Below the pieces are notes generated by a model. The model did no database searches. It saw nothing but the letters and a program-made list of their open reading frames with translations, and was not told the DNA's origin. Both the position numbers and the translations under genes were made by a program. From Marivirga harenae (GTDB lineage Bacteria > Bacteroidota > Bacteroidia > Cytophagales > Cyclobacteriaceae), in contig NZ_CP130565.1 of assembly GCF_030534335.1 (NCBI RefSeq), forward strand, positions 1,695,501 through 1,759,500: a stretch of 64,000 nt of DNA, given 5' to 3'. Shown here one piece after another: positions 36,444 to 46,036 of the stretch. Every line of letters begins with the position of its first letter. Position 1 is the stretch's first letter.

Positions 36444-38423
36444 ATGCAATTCGATAGAAAAAAATTAACCGACAGTCAGCTCATCAACTTATACAAACAA
36501 ATTTTGTTACCGCGACTCATTGAAGAAAAAATGTTGATTTTGCTGCGGCAAAATAAAATCAGCAAATGGTTTTCTGGAATTGGACAAGAAGCTATTTCAG
36601 TTGGTTCAACTGCCGCTTTTCAAGAAGATGAATACATATTACCAATGCATAGGAATCTAGGGGTATTTACTAGTCGGAATATCCCATTGAGCAGATTATT
36701 TTCTCAATTTCAAGGTAAAATGCAAGGCTTTACAAAAGGAAGAGACCGTTCTTTTCATTTTGGAACTAATGAATTTCATATTGTTGGGATGATTTCTCAC
36801 CTAGGCCCTCAATTAGGTGTGGCTGATGGAATTGCACTTGCCAGCAAATTAAGTGGAGAAAAGAAAGCAACTCTTGTTTTTAGTGGTGATGGAGGTAGTT
36901 CAGAAGGAGACTTTCATGAAGCATTAAACGTAGCAGCTGTATGGGACTTACCTGTGATTTTCATGATTGAAAATAATGGTTATGGGCTATCCACACCAAG
37001 CAATGAACAATTCAAATTCAAAAACTTTATAGACAAAGGTCCTGGATATGGAATGGAGGCCATTAAAGTGGATGGTAATAATATTTTGGATGTTTATCAT
37101 GCAGTAGATAAAGCAGCTAAAAAAATCCGTAAAAATCCAAAACCTATTTTAATAGAAGCTATGACTTTCAGAATGAGAGGACATGAAGAAGCTTCAGGCA
37201 CCAAGTATGTCCCACAGGAATTATTTGATAAATGGGCTAAAAAAGATCCTGTTAATAATTATGAGCAGTTTTTACTTAAGGAAAAAATTATCTCTCAAAG
37301 TGAAATAGATGATTTAAGGGCTGAGATAAAAGCAAATATAAATAACGGATTAAAACTAGCAGGAGAAGATATTTATCCTGAAGTGAATACTGAACAACAA
37401 GTTTGTGATTTGTTTTTGCAAGTTGAATCAACAGTAATAGAGCCGAAAACGGATAATAAGAGTCCAAAAAGATATGTAGATGCTATTTCGGATGGTCTAA
37501 AGCAATCATTTGAAAAATATCCACAGCTAGTGATAATGGGGCAAGATGTGGCCGATTACGGAGGAGTTTTTAAGATCACGGAAGGCTTTATCGATAAATT
37601 CGGGAAAGATAGAATCCGAAATACGCCCCTCTGCGAATCAGCTATTATTGGGATTGGCTTGGGAATGAGCATTAAAAAACAAAAATCAGTGATAGAAATG
37701 CAGTTTGCTGATTTTGTGACATGTGGGTTTAACCAAATCGTGAACAATCTGGCTAAATCTCATTACCGATGGGGTCAAAACGCTGATGTGGTGGTAAGAA
37801 TGCCAACAGGAGCGGGAGTGGCCGCCGGTCCATTTCATTCTCAGTCCAATGAAGCATGGTTTTTTCATACTCCTGGGTTGAAAATTGTATTTCCGTCCAA
37901 TCCTTATGAGGCCAAAGGTTTACTTACTGCGGCAATAGAGGATCCTAATCCTATAATGTACTTTGAACATAAGGCGCTTTACCGGTCGTTGACTGATGAT
38001 ATTCCTGATGATTATTATACCGTGGAAATCGGCAAAGCCAATGTTATTGAGAAAGGGACAGACATTTCTATAATAACTTATGGAATGGGAGTTCATTGGG
38101 CAAAAGAGGCAATGAATGATTTAAGCGATATGTCTGTTGAGTTGATTGATTTAAGAACATTGTTACCTTGGGATAAAGAAACGGTGAAAGCCAGTGTACT
38201 GAAAACTGGAAAAGTATTGATTTGTAATGAAGATTGTCTTACAGGAAGTATAAGTGGTGAAATAGCTGCATGGATTAGTGAAAACTGCTTTGAAGCCTTA
38301 GATGCACCTGTGATGCGAGAAGGAAGTTTGGACACCCCAGTTCCTTTTAATGCAGATTTAGAACAAAACTTTTTGCCAAAAGAAAGAATCAAAAACAAAT
38401 TGAGAAAATTGGTAGATTATTAG
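36444..38423 (+). CDS. 2-oxoisovalerate dehydrogenase E1, alpha-beta fusion
   Basis: This 659-residue protein fuses the alpha and beta subunits of a branched-chain 2-oxoacid dehydrogenase E1. The N-terminal half has the thiamine-diphosphate signature SGDGGSSEGDFHEALNVA and IENNGYGLSTP. The C-terminal half (from about 340) has MGQDVADYGGVFKITEG and a transketolase C-terminal region ending LDTPVPFNADLEQNFLP. It decarboxylates branched-chain 2-oxoacids onto the lipoyl E2. E2 and E3 are not in the window, but lipA is about 3 kb away. Confidence 0.95.
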   Translation: MQFDRKKLTDSQLINLYKQILLPRLIEEKMLILLRQNKISKWFSGIGQEAISVGSTAAFQEDEYILPMHRNLGVFTSRNIPLSRLFSQFQGKMQGFTKGRDRSFHFGTNEFHIVGMISHLGPQLGVADGIALASKLSGEKKATLVFSGDGGSSEGDFHEALNVAAVWDLPVIFMIENNGYGLSTPSNEQFKFKNFIDKGPGYGMEAIKVDGNNILDVYHAVDKAAKKIRKNPKPILIEAMTFRMRGHEEASGTKYVPQELFDKWAKKDPVNNYEQFLLKEKIISQSEIDDLRAEIKANINNGLKLAGEDIYPEVNTEQQVCDLFLQVESTVIEPKTDNKSPKRYVDAISDGLKQSFEKYPQLVIMGQDVADYGGVFKITEGFIDKFGKDRIRNTPLCESAIIGIGLGMSIKKQKSVIEMQFADFVTCGFNQIVNNLAKSHYRWGQNADVVVRMPTGAGVAAGPFHSQSNEAWFFHTPGLKIVFPSNPYEAKGLLTAAIEDPNPIMYFEHKALYRSLTDDIPDDYYTVEIGKANVIEKGTDISIITYGMGVHWAKEAMNDLSDMSVELIDLRTLLPWDKETVKASVLKTGKVLICNEDCLTGSISGEIAAWISENCFEALDAPVMREGSLDTPVPFNADLEQNFLPKERIKNKLRKLVDY

Positions 38424-38498
38424 ATTTAAGTACATGTCCCGATGAAAAATTTATTATTCTAAAAAATGGGGTTAAATTGAAGGTTTCGTAAATACATT

Positions 38499-39866
38499 TT
38501 GTTAGAGAAAATACTATATCGACCAGTTGGAGTATCATTAGTCATAGTTTTGCTATGTTTTTTTTCTATTCCTCATAAAATTTTCGCACAAGAAACTGGC
38601 GGAAAAAAATTGGAGGTATCAGAGAAGAAAAGTCCAGAAAAAATGGACAATAAAAAAGTAAAGACATCCAAAAGAAGGAAAGCAAAAGGTAATCCAAACA
38701 GAGGTAGTAATAAGGTAATCGTTATTAATCCTTTTAAGTGGGATTGGGATAAAGTGATGTGGTTTAAGGCGAGAAAAAGTGATTATGAGACTAAAGATTA
38801 TAATCCAAACAAAAGACCCAAGCGTAAAACGTACGATAATAAACCAAACTATCAATCAGCTGACAGAGAAGCTATTACAAATCCATCTAAATTAAAGACA
38901 CCTTTAATCCCCTATGATAGTAGAATTGCAGAAGAAGGTCCTGTTCTCCAAAGAAAACAAAAGCATAAAAACGTCAATTTGCAAAATGGCGGGCCTCAAG
39001 ATACCCCAAAAGCAATCAATTTAAATGATCCTTCTCAGACGTTATCGAAAACTGCAAAAAAAGATAAACAGAGCAAAGTAGATGGGAAAAAGCTGTATAG
39101 CAGAAGAAAAGATAGAGACAAAAAACCGTTTGATAATGATAAACTTGAAACTGCATCAGTTCCGGATCTAGATCCAAAAATGGATGATGATAAAATCATG
39201 TTTAGGAAACAAAAGAATGATTATTCAAAAATGGATAATGATAAGCTAATGCTTGTATCGAAACCTGATTACAAATCAAATAAGCCTGACGGGGATAAAT
39301 TATTTACCGTAGATGCCTCCAATAAAAAACCGAAGCCCTTCGATAATGATAAGTTGATGACTGAAACAGTTCAGGATAGAAAAAGAAATAAGTTTGACGA
39401 TTCAAAGTTGATGGTCTCAGAACCGGCAAATAGAGACCGAAAACCATTTGATGATGATAAGTTAATGACGACTAGCGTAAACAAACCCAAAAAACAAGAT
39501 TTGCATGACGATAGGCTTCTGACGGTTCTAGAAAAGAGAAAACCTACCGGTGAGATGAAGCAAACCAGTAAGGACATATCTAACTTAGATGGAAATTACT
39601 CAAGACATTTCTATGTTAGTAGCGAATCCCACCCTGGTACAAAAATACTAGCCGCGGAAAATTCTAAATTGCCTTTCTTTGCTAAAACTTTTCAATCTGT
39701 TTCTTCGTTTTTCAGCAGTATTTGGAAGGATGATACGCAGCCTAATTACGTAAATCGTAAGAAACCTAAAGAAAAAAGAGATAAGAAAGAAGGGCAGATT
39801 TGGGATAACTCCGTCCATCCCGATACTTGGAAGAAGCAAGAAGCCGAATCAGGAGAAGAACAATAA
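38499..39866 (+). CDS. Secreted basic DNDKLM-repeat protein, unknown family
   Basis: The 455-residue protein starts at TTG and has a signal peptide ending HKIFAQ. The mature part is highly basic and low in complexity. Between about residues 190 and 350 a motif [FM]D[ND]DKLM recurs eight or nine times at irregular spacing of about 17-20 residues (for example KKPFDNDKLETASV, SKMDNDKLMLVSK, RKPFDDDKLMTTSV). I know no family for it. It stands 76 bases after the E1 gene and 10 bases before ytxJ, so its operon partner is a thiol-redox gene. Confidence 0.7.
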   Translation: MLEKILYRPVGVSLVIVLLCFFSIPHKIFAQETGGKKLEVSEKKSPEKMDNKKVKTSKRRKAKGNPNRGSNKVIVINPFKWDWDKVMWFKARKSDYETKDYNPNKRPKRKTYDNKPNYQSADREAITNPSKLKTPLIPYDSRIAEEGPVLQRKQKHKNVNLQNGGPQDTPKAINLNDPSQTLSKTAKKDKQSKVDGKKLYSRRKDRDKKPFDNDKLETASVPDLDPKMDDDKIMFRKQKNDYSKMDNDKLMLVSKPDYKSNKPDGDKLFTVDASNKKPKPFDNDKLMTETVQDRKRNKFDDSKLMVSEPANRDRKPFDDDKLMTTSVNKPKKQDLHDDRLLTVLEKRKPTGEMKQTSKDISNLDGNYSRHFYVSSESHPGTKILAAENSKLPFFAKTFQSVSSFFSSIWKDDTQPNYVNRKKPKEKRDKKEGQIWDNSVHPDTWKKQEAESGEEQ

Positions 39867-39876
39867 AATTTGAACT

Positions 39877-40218
39877 ATGAATTGGGAAAGAATAGAAAGT
39901 CTAGATACTTTAGATAAAATTGTTGAAGAATCTAAACAGAGTCCTGTTATTATTTTTAAGCATAGCACTAGCTGTTCTATTAGTGCTATGGCTCTAAACA
40001 GATTAGAGAGAAGCTGGAATCAAGATGAAATGAGAGAAGTAAGGCCTTATTATTTGGACTTAATTTCTCACAGGGATGTCTCCGATGCTGTAGCAGCTAA
40101 ATTTGGAATCATGCATCAGTCACCTCAGATTCTGTTAATTAAAAATGGGGATTGTGTTTATGATGAATCACATATGGGTATAAGTTACCAAAATTTGAAA
40201 TCGGGAGTAGCTGCTTAA
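39877..40218 (+). CDS. ytxJ: YtxJ-like bacillithiol system redox protein
   Basis: The 113-residue protein has a thioredoxin-like fold with a single active cysteine in FKHSTSCSISAMALN and a downstream MHQSPQILLI cis-Pro segment. It fits the monothiol YtxJ (bacilliredoxin BrxC) family that reduces bacillithiol-mixed disulfides. The start ATG lies 10 bases after the repeat protein. YpdA of the same system is in the window but frameshifted. Confidence 0.85.
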   Translation: MNWERIESLDTLDKIVEESKQSPVIIFKHSTSCSISAMALNRLERSWNQDEMREVRPYYLDLISHRDVSDAVAAKFGIMHQSPQILLIKNGDCVYDESHMGISYQNLKSGVAA

Positions 40219-40219
40219 T

Positions 40220-40624
40220 CTATAGTAGCGTGAAGTTTATATTTTGTTCAATATCAGGATGTAAGCTTTTTGCTACAGGGCAATTTAGAGCAATTCTCTT
40301 TAATCTTTCAATTTCCTTATTAGATAGATTAGTTTTCCAGTCAATATTGACGGTTATGGCTTTGATTCTTCTGGGATTTGAAGCCATTTCTTTTTGTAAA
40401 TCGCAACTAATATCGCCCAAATCTAGATCGTTTTGGTCAGCATAAATTCCCATGACAGTCATCATGCAACTGGCAAGGGAGGTAGCTGCCAAATCCGTAG
40501 GAGAAAAATATGCCCCCTCTCCATTATTATCTACAGGAGCATCGGTCAAAATTGAATTTCCCGAACGATTATGCGTAGCATTTGTTTTTAATGGGTGGAT
40601 GTATTTAATTGATGAGGTGGCCAT
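40220..40624 (-). CDS. OsmC family protein
   Basis: The 134-residue protein has the OsmC/Ohr fold with the typical helix-cysteine segment ATSLASCMMTVMGIYADQ and a later CPVAKSLHPDIEQ containing the second cysteine. Members reduce organic hydroperoxides. It ends just after the ytxJ stop on the opposite strand, next to another thiol-redox gene. Confidence 0.87.
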   Translation of the reverse strand: MATSSIKYIHPLKTNATHNRSGNSILTDAPVDNNGEGAYFSPTDLAATSLASCMMTVMGIYADQNDLDLGDISCDLQKEMASNPRRIKAITVNIDWKTNLSNKEIERLKRIALNCPVAKSLHPDIEQNINFTLL

Positions 40625-40759
40625 AAACTATATTGGGTTTTTATCGTTATTTTCAAACGCAAGTTAGTATAATTCAGGGATTTTAACTTCTTTCGAATAT
40701 TCTAAAAGTGGTTTTTGGTGAAAGGATTGAAAAATATTTAGATTCTGAAACTAAAGCAT

Positions 40760-40767
40760 TAAATTTG
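40760..40767 (+). promoter_or_regulatory. Candidate -7 promoter box
   Basis: TAAATTTG matches TAnnTTTG and lies 18 bases before the ATG at 40786, supporting that start. No clear upstream TTTG box was seen. Confidence 0.4.
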
Positions 40768-40785
40768 CGATATTACAACATTGAA

Positions 40786-41499
40786 ATGAAAAAAATATTT
40801 ATACTTTTTTTACTAATATTTTCTTTCACCTTTGAGGTCAAAAGCCAAAAAGATAATCCATTCGAATATGGGCAAGAATTTTTATTTGGGGTAAGTAAAG
40901 CCACAAATGGAGGCCTTTTCTCAGGTGGCTTCTTTCGCTATAGTGCTAAAAAATCAAATAGAGTCTTTCAAACTTATGGAATTGAAATAGCCAATGTAAG
41001 ACATCCTCAAGAAAGAAGAGTTCCAAGTCCCACATTTTTCAGCTCATCTAGTTTTTATGAAGGCAAAGAAAAATATTTGATTAGCTCCCGTTTAATGTAC
41101 GGATATGATCTATTGCTTTTCAAGAAAGCAGAACAAAAAGGTGTGCAAATTAATGGGGTCTTTATGGGTGGACCAACCTTGGGCTTCGTTTCGCCCTATC
41201 TTTTAAGAAGTGAGGGTGGAGGTTTGGTTACATACTCGCAGTATTTAAATGGATCCTCAATTATAGGTCCGGCAGGGTATTTTTCAGGAATTGATCAAAT
41301 GGAAGTTGTTTTGGGAGCTCATATTCGTGCATCGCTACTATTTGAATTTGGTACTTTCAAAAGTAAAGTAACTGGATTTGAGGTTGGATTTTTAGGTGAG
41401 ATTTTTTCCAAAGAAATTAAATTGGTTCCCTTGGGCACTAAGAATTATAACTTTTACCCGGCTGCTTTTGTAAGTATTTTGTTTGGGTCTAGAAAATAG
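40786..41499 (+). CDS. Secreted hypothetical protein
   Basis: The protein of about 237 residues begins MKKIFILFLLIFSFTF, a signal peptide ending near KSQ. The frame opens at 40708, but ATG 40786 places the signal at the N-terminus. The mature part is rich in Gly and aromatic residues with alternating hydrophobic stretches, as in an outer-membrane beta-barrel. I cannot name the family. It lies 25 bases upstream of lipA. Confidence 0.65.
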   Translation: MKKIFILFLLIFSFTFEVKSQKDNPFEYGQEFLFGVSKATNGGLFSGGFFRYSAKKSNRVFQTYGIEIANVRHPQERRVPSPTFFSSSSFYEGKEKYLISSRLMYGYDLLLFKKAEQKGVQINGVFMGGPTLGFVSPYLLRSEGGGLVTYSQYLNGSSIIGPAGYFSGIDQMEVVLGAHIRASLLFEFGTFKSKVTGFEVGFLGEIFSKEIKLVPLGTKNYNFYPAAFVSILFGSRK

Positions 41500-41524
41500 A
41501 TTTAGAATAGATTAAAGAATTAAT

Positions 41525-42412
41525 ATGATAGATTTACCGGTAGTAAGCCAAGAAGAGAAAAAGAAAAATAAAAAGCCGGATTGGTTAAGGGTGAAATTAC
41601 CTGTTGGTAAGGAATATGCTAATGTTCGTAAAATTGTGGATGAGAATAAGCTTCACACCATTTGCGAAAGCGGTAATTGCCCAAATATGGGAGAGTGCTG
41701 GGGAGCAGGGACTGCTACTTTTATGATTTTGGGAAATGTATGTACGAGAAGTTGTTCGTTTTGTGCGGTAGCAACGGGACGTCCGCCAGAGTATGATGAG
41801 CAAGAGCCTCAAAGGGTAGCTGAAGCTATCAAAAAAATGGGGGTTAAGCATGCAGTTTTAACTTCTGTTAATAGAGACGAGTTGAAAGACCGAGGTGCCG
41901 AGATTTGGTATCAAACCGTAGTTAAAACAAAGGAACTTTCCCCTGAAACTACCATCGAGACATTAATTCCTGATGTTAAAGGAAAGTGGGATGCTTTATA
42001 TAGAATGATTGAAGCAGGTCAAGAAGTTGTTTCGCACAATATTGAAACCGTTCCTAGTCTTTACAGAAGAGTGAGACCTCAAGCCAAATACCAAAGAAGT
42101 TTGGATCAAATTAAATTGACCAAAGAGTATGGCAAAAGAACAAAAACAGGAATAATGGTTGGCTTGGGTGAAACTCAAGAGGAGATGTTTGCTACAATGG
42201 ATGATTTGGTTGCACATGGATGTGATATTTTAACAGTGGGGCAATACTTACAGCCTACAAAACGGCACCATGATGTGATGGAATATGTCCATCCTGAAGT
42301 ATTTGATATGTATAGGGAAGAAGGTTTAAAAAGAGGATTGAAGTACGTTGAGTCTGGTCCTTTGGTTCGTTCTTCTTACCATGCTGAAAGACACGTAAAC
42401 GTTCCTATTTAA
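41525..42412 (+). CDS. lipA: Lipoyl synthase
   Basis: LipA is a radical SAM enzyme that inserts two sulfurs into protein-bound octanoyl groups. The auxiliary-cluster motif is [12 protein letters not shown] and the radical SAM motif CTRSCSFC. The 295-residue length is normal. Its product modifies the E2 subunits that partner with the upstream branched-chain E1. Confidence 0.97.
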   Translation: MIDLPVVSQEEKKKNKKPDWLRVKLPVGKEYANVRKIVDENKLHTICESGNCPNMGECWGAGTATFMILGNVCTRSCSFCAVATGRPPEYDEQEPQRVAEAIKKMGVKHAVLTSVNRDELKDRGAEIWYQTVVKTKELSPETTIETLIPDVKGKWDALYRMIEAGQEVVSHNIETVPSLYRRVRPQAKYQRSLDQIKLTKEYGKRTKTGIMVGLGETQEEMFATMDDLVAHGCDILTVGQYLQPTKRHHDVMEYVHPEVFDMYREEGLKRGLKYVESGPLVRSSYHAERHVNVPI

Positions 42413-42431
42413 GGAAGCTAATATTATTTAG

Positions 42432-42486
42432 AAACCACAGCTTAAGTGAAATCCGCTTATATTGCTGTGGTTTTTTCTTTTAAACG
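42432..42486 (+). terminator. Rho-independent terminator of lipA
   Basis: AACCACAGC pairs with GCTGTGGTT and is followed by six T's. The loop between has its own small pairing (AAGTG with CGCTT). It lies just after the lipA stop. Confidence 0.8.
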
Positions 42487-42527
42487 TACTTTTATAGGCT
42501 TCATTTGAGAAGCCATTTAATAATAAT

Positions 42528-44045
42528 ATGCAAGATAATTTTATTGTAACCCTAGAAAATCTAAAACTGAAGGACTATCGCAGCTTGATCAAGTCCATGA
42601 AAAAGGCTTATGCTGGCTGGGATGATTTATGGGAGGTCGAACATATAAAAACCTTAATTGATAAATTTCCCGAAGGGCAGTTATGTGTTTTGGTGAACGG
42701 GCAGGTAGCGGGTTGCGCTTTATCGATTATTGTGGAATACTCTGATTTCGGGGATAATCATATCTACCCCGAAATCACAGGAAATGAGACCTTCAACACC
42801 CACAATCCAGAAGGGGATGTTTTATATGGGATAGATGTTTTTGTGCATCCTGACTTCAGGGGCATGAGAGTAGGGCGGAGGATGTATGATGCTAGAAAAG
42901 ATTTAGTAGAACAACTGAATCTAAGGTCAATAGTGGCTGGTGGGAGATTACCTGGGTATTTGAAGTACGCTGAAAAATTTACACCAAAGCAGTATATTCA
43001 GAAAGTAATTGCTAAAGAGGTTTACGATAAGACCTTGTCTTTTCAATTATCAAATGATTTCCATGTAAAGAAAGTTTTGAAAGGCTATTTGCCTGGAGAC
43101 AAACAATCTGCGGAGTTTGCAGCGCTCATCGAATGGAATAATATTTATTATGAACCTTCTGAGGAGTACGTTCATATCCCTAAAACTGTAATTCGTTTAG
43201 GATTGGTGCAGTGGCAAATGAGGCCAACCCCATCATTAAAAGCAATGCAGGAGCAAATTGAGTTTTTTATTGATGTGGTGAGTGGCTATCAGTGTGATTT
43301 TATTTTATTCCCCGAACTCTTTAATGCACCACTAATGGCAGAATTCAACCATTTGGATGAAGCCACAGCTATTAGAGAACTAGCTAAATACACAGAACCT
43401 TTAAAGGAAATTTTTCAGGAATACGCCATCAACTATAATGTGAACATTATTACCGGAAGTATGCCTGTAATGAACAGAGGGAAACTCTATAACAAAGGGT
43501 TTTTATGTAGGCGGGATGGAACCAGCGAAACCTATGAAAAGATTCATATGACTCCTGCTGAAGTCAGTGCTTGGGGTATGACTGGGGGCAAGAAAATTCA
43601 AGCTTTTGACACCGATTGTGGTAAGATTGGGATTAACATTTGCTATGATGTAGAATTCCCGGAAATGGGAAGATTATTGGCTGACGAAGGCGTTAAAATC
43701 TTATTTGTTCCATTTTTGACGGATACTCAAAATGGTTATATGCGTGTGCGTTTATGCTCTCAAGCTAGAGCGATAGAGAACGAATGTTATGTTGCTATAG
43801 CTGGAAGTGTGGGTAACTTGCCTAAAGTAAATAATATGGATATCCAGTTTGCACAGTCAGGAGTTTTCACACCTTCCGATTTTTCTTTCCCGACCAATGG
43901 TGTTAAAACGGAAGCTACGCCCAACACGGAGATGACCGTTATTGCAGATGTAGATGTAAATTTGCTAAAAGAATTGCATACTTACGGCAGTGTGCGTAAT
44001 TTGAAGGACAGAAGAAAAGATTTATATACTATCAAAAAGAAATAA
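42528..44045 (+). CDS. GNAT acetyltransferase-nitrilase fusion
   Basis: This 505-residue protein joins an N-terminal GNAT-type acyltransferase domain (about 1-200, with VHPDFRGMRVGRRMYDAR as the acetyl-CoA loop) to a C-terminal nitrilase/carbon-nitrogen hydrolase (about 225-500). The catalytic triad is visible as Glu in ILFPELF, Lys in YEKIHMTPAE and Cys in GINICYDVEFPE. The fusion is known in Bacteroidota but its substrate is not established. It starts a tight run with a small protein, threonine aldolase and apt. Confidence 0.9.
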   Translation: MQDNFIVTLENLKLKDYRSLIKSMKKAYAGWDDLWEVEHIKTLIDKFPEGQLCVLVNGQVAGCALSIIVEYSDFGDNHIYPEITGNETFNTHNPEGDVLYGIDVFVHPDFRGMRVGRRMYDARKDLVEQLNLRSIVAGGRLPGYLKYAEKFTPKQYIQKVIAKEVYDKTLSFQLSNDFHVKKVLKGYLPGDKQSAEFAALIEWNNIYYEPSEEYVHIPKTVIRLGLVQWQMRPTPSLKAMQEQIEFFIDVVSGYQCDFILFPELFNAPLMAEFNHLDEATAIRELAKYTEPLKEIFQEYAINYNVNIITGSMPVMNRGKLYNKGFLCRRDGTSETYEKIHMTPAEVSAWGMTGGKKIQAFDTDCGKIGINICYDVEFPEMGRLLADEGVKILFVPFLTDTQNGYMRVRLCSQARAIENECYVAIAGSVGNLPKVNNMDIQFAQSGVFTPSDFSFPTNGVKTEATPNTEMTVIADVDVNLLKELHTYGSVRNLKDRRKDLYTIKKK

Positions 44046-44049
44046 GTCA

Positions 44050-44310
44050 GTGAAAGTTGAAGAGTTTGTAAGTTTAAGTTTGTTCAAAAAAATAAAGACT
44101 TTATATGTTGACGGAGAGTTTGTGACCTCCATCCGCTATTACCGCTATAAAGTCAATTTATTTTTGTTGAATGATTTTTATGTGGAAGCCTTCTATCATC
44201 CAAAAACAGACCGTATTGAAAAAATAGTTCCTTTTGATAGTAGTCATAGCCGGAAAAAGTTTTATACGGATCAAGTAAAACTACCTCATTGGTTCGAAAA
44301 AGTATCTTAA
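44050..44310 (+). CDS. Small conserved-looking hypothetical protein
   Basis: This 86-residue protein starts at GTG, 4 bases after the preceding stop, and ends 1 base before the threonine aldolase gene, so it is translationally linked to both. It is rich in Tyr, Phe and Lys, for example SIRYYRYKVNLFLLNDFYVE, with no signal or membrane helix. The family is unknown. The tight packing supports it as a real gene. Confidence 0.75.
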   Translation: MKVEEFVSLSLFKKIKTLYVDGEFVTSIRYYRYKVNLFLLNDFYVEAFYHPKTDRIEKIVPFDSSHSRKKFYTDQVKLPHWFEKVS

Positions 44311-44311
44311 A

Positions 44312-45328
44312 ATGATTGATTTAAGAAGTGACACGATAACCCGACCAACATCAGGAATGAGGGAGGCCATGATCGAGGCTCAAGTTGGGGATGATGTTTT
44401 TGGAGAAGATCCAACCATAAATGCTTTAGAAAAAAAAGCTGCTGCGTATTTTGGAATGGAATCCGCCATTTTTTGCCCCAGTGGCACCATGACTAATCAA
44501 ATTGCTATTAGAGTTCATACAGCGCCACATACCGAAGTAATCTGTGATGAAAAATCTCACATCTATTTATATGAGGGCGGAGGTATTGCTTACAATTCTT
44601 TTGCATCTGTTCGATTATTGCAAGGGGATAGTGGAAGAATTACTGCGGAAATGGTGCAGGATAATATCAACAATCCGGACGATGTTCATGCTCCCATTTC
44701 TACATTAGTTTCCTTAGAGAACACGATGAACAAAGGTGGGGGCTGTGTTTATGATTTTAAAGAGATTGAAAAAATTAGCGCAGTTTGTAAGGATAAAGAT
44801 TTAAAGCTGCATTTAGATGGAGCACGCTTATTTAATGCTTTAGTTGCTACTGAAGATAATCCGAAAAGTTATGGTCAACATTTTGATACTATATCAATTT
44901 GCCTTTCTAAAGGATTGGGTTGTCCTGTTGGTTCGTTATTATTGGGAAATAAAGAGGATATTAAAAGAGCTAGGAGAGTGCGTAAGGTATTAGGAGGTGG
45001 GATGCGTCAAGCTGGATTTTTAGCTGCAGCGGGAATATATGCTCTGGATCACCATATTGACAGATTGGTGGAAGATCATAATAGAGCAAAATCTGTAGCG
45101 GAGGAATTGGAAGGCTTAAGTTTTGTTGAATCCGTATTACCCGTAGAAACCAATATTGTCATATTTAAATTAGCAGATAATGCATTATCAGTGAATTTTG
45201 TGGAGAAATTAAAGCAAAATGGCATATTAGCCGTTCCGTTTGGGAAACATGATGTTCGTTTTGTTACCCACCTTGATTTTAACGATGATATGCTCCAAGA
45301 CCTAATAGTAAAATTAAAAGCGATATAA
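44312..45328 (+). CDS. ltaE: Threonine aldolase (GntG family)
   Basis: This PLP enzyme cleaves threonine or allo-threonine to glycine and acetaldehyde. The 338-residue protein begins MIDLRSDTITRPTSGMREAM, the classical aldolase start, and has the PLP-binding Lys in SICLSKGLGCPVGS. The start ATG lies 1 base after the small protein. The substrate stereochemistry cannot be told from the sequence. Confidence 0.93.
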   Translation: MIDLRSDTITRPTSGMREAMIEAQVGDDVFGEDPTINALEKKAAAYFGMESAIFCPSGTMTNQIAIRVHTAPHTEVICDEKSHIYLYEGGGIAYNSFASVRLLQGDSGRITAEMVQDNINNPDDVHAPISTLVSLENTMNKGGGCVYDFKEIEKISAVCKDKDLKLHLDGARLFNALVATEDNPKSYGQHFDTISICLSKGLGCPVGSLLLGNKEDIKRARRVRKVLGGGMRQAGFLAAAGIYALDHHIDRLVEDHNRAKSVAEELEGLSFVESVLPVETNIVIFKLADNALSVNFVEKLKQNGILAVPFGKHDVRFVTHLDFNDDMLQDLIVKLKAI

Positions 45329-45353
45329 ACCTCCAAGAAATAAACTAGCACTC

Positions 45354-45884
45354 ATGACATTATCAGAGAAAATTACTGCTCAAATAAGGGGCATAGCTGA
45401 CTTTCCGAAGCCTGGCATTATATTTAAAGATATTACTCCAGTTCTATCGCATCCAAAATTGGTAACGGAAATTGTGAGTTGGTTTGTGGAAAAAGCCAAA
45501 GATGACGGTATAGATGTGATCGTAGGGGTGGAATCAAGAGGTTTTTTATTTGGAATGATGATTGCTGAAAAATTAGGGGTTCCTTTTGTACCTGTCAGAA
45601 AGCAAGGAAAACTGCCCTATGAAACCATTAAATATTCGTATGATTTAGAATATGGCAGTGCGACAATGGAGATTCATAAAGATGCCATTAAGCCAAATCA
45701 GAAGGTAATGATTCACGATGATTTACTGGCCACTGGAGGAACGGCTGTAGCCGCAGCGGAATTAGTAAAAGAATTAGGTGGAAATGTGGGTAACTTTAGC
45801 TTTTTGATTGAGTTAGGGTTTTTGGAAGGTAAAAAAAGACTAGCTAAAGAAAATGAAGCGGTTTACAGTATCGTTACTTATTAA
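45354..45884 (+). CDS. apt: Adenine phosphoribosyltransferase
   Basis: Apt salvages adenine to AMP with PRPP. The 176-residue length is normal. It has KPGIIFKDITP, VGVESRGFLFG and the PRPP motif VMIHDDLLATGGTAVAAA. It ends the four-gene run that starts with the GNAT-nitrilase. Confidence 0.97.
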   Translation: MTLSEKITAQIRGIADFPKPGIIFKDITPVLSHPKLVTEIVSWFVEKAKDDGIDVIVGVESRGFLFGMMIAEKLGVPFVPVRKQGKLPYETIKYSYDLEYGSATMEIHKDAIKPNQKVMIHDDLLATGGTAVAAAELVKELGGNVGNFSFLIELGFLEGKKRLAKENEAVYSIVTY

Positions 45885-46036
45885 TATATTTGATTTTTGA
45901 ATGAGCCAAAGAGAAAGCTGGGGACGCAGGCATTTGCCTCGAAATCTAACTGGCTTTATATTTGACTCAAATAAATATTTTTGTATAAAAAATTATCAGT
46001 TTAATATTATAGGGAAAAGAGATTTATAAAGCAATC

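Noticed and set aside
45901-46029. 42-codon ORF beginning MSQRESWG upstream of the MoxR gene
   Set aside because: Its first residues resemble the start of NSS transporters, but the rest does not and no helix follows. It is probably chance or a very decayed fragment.
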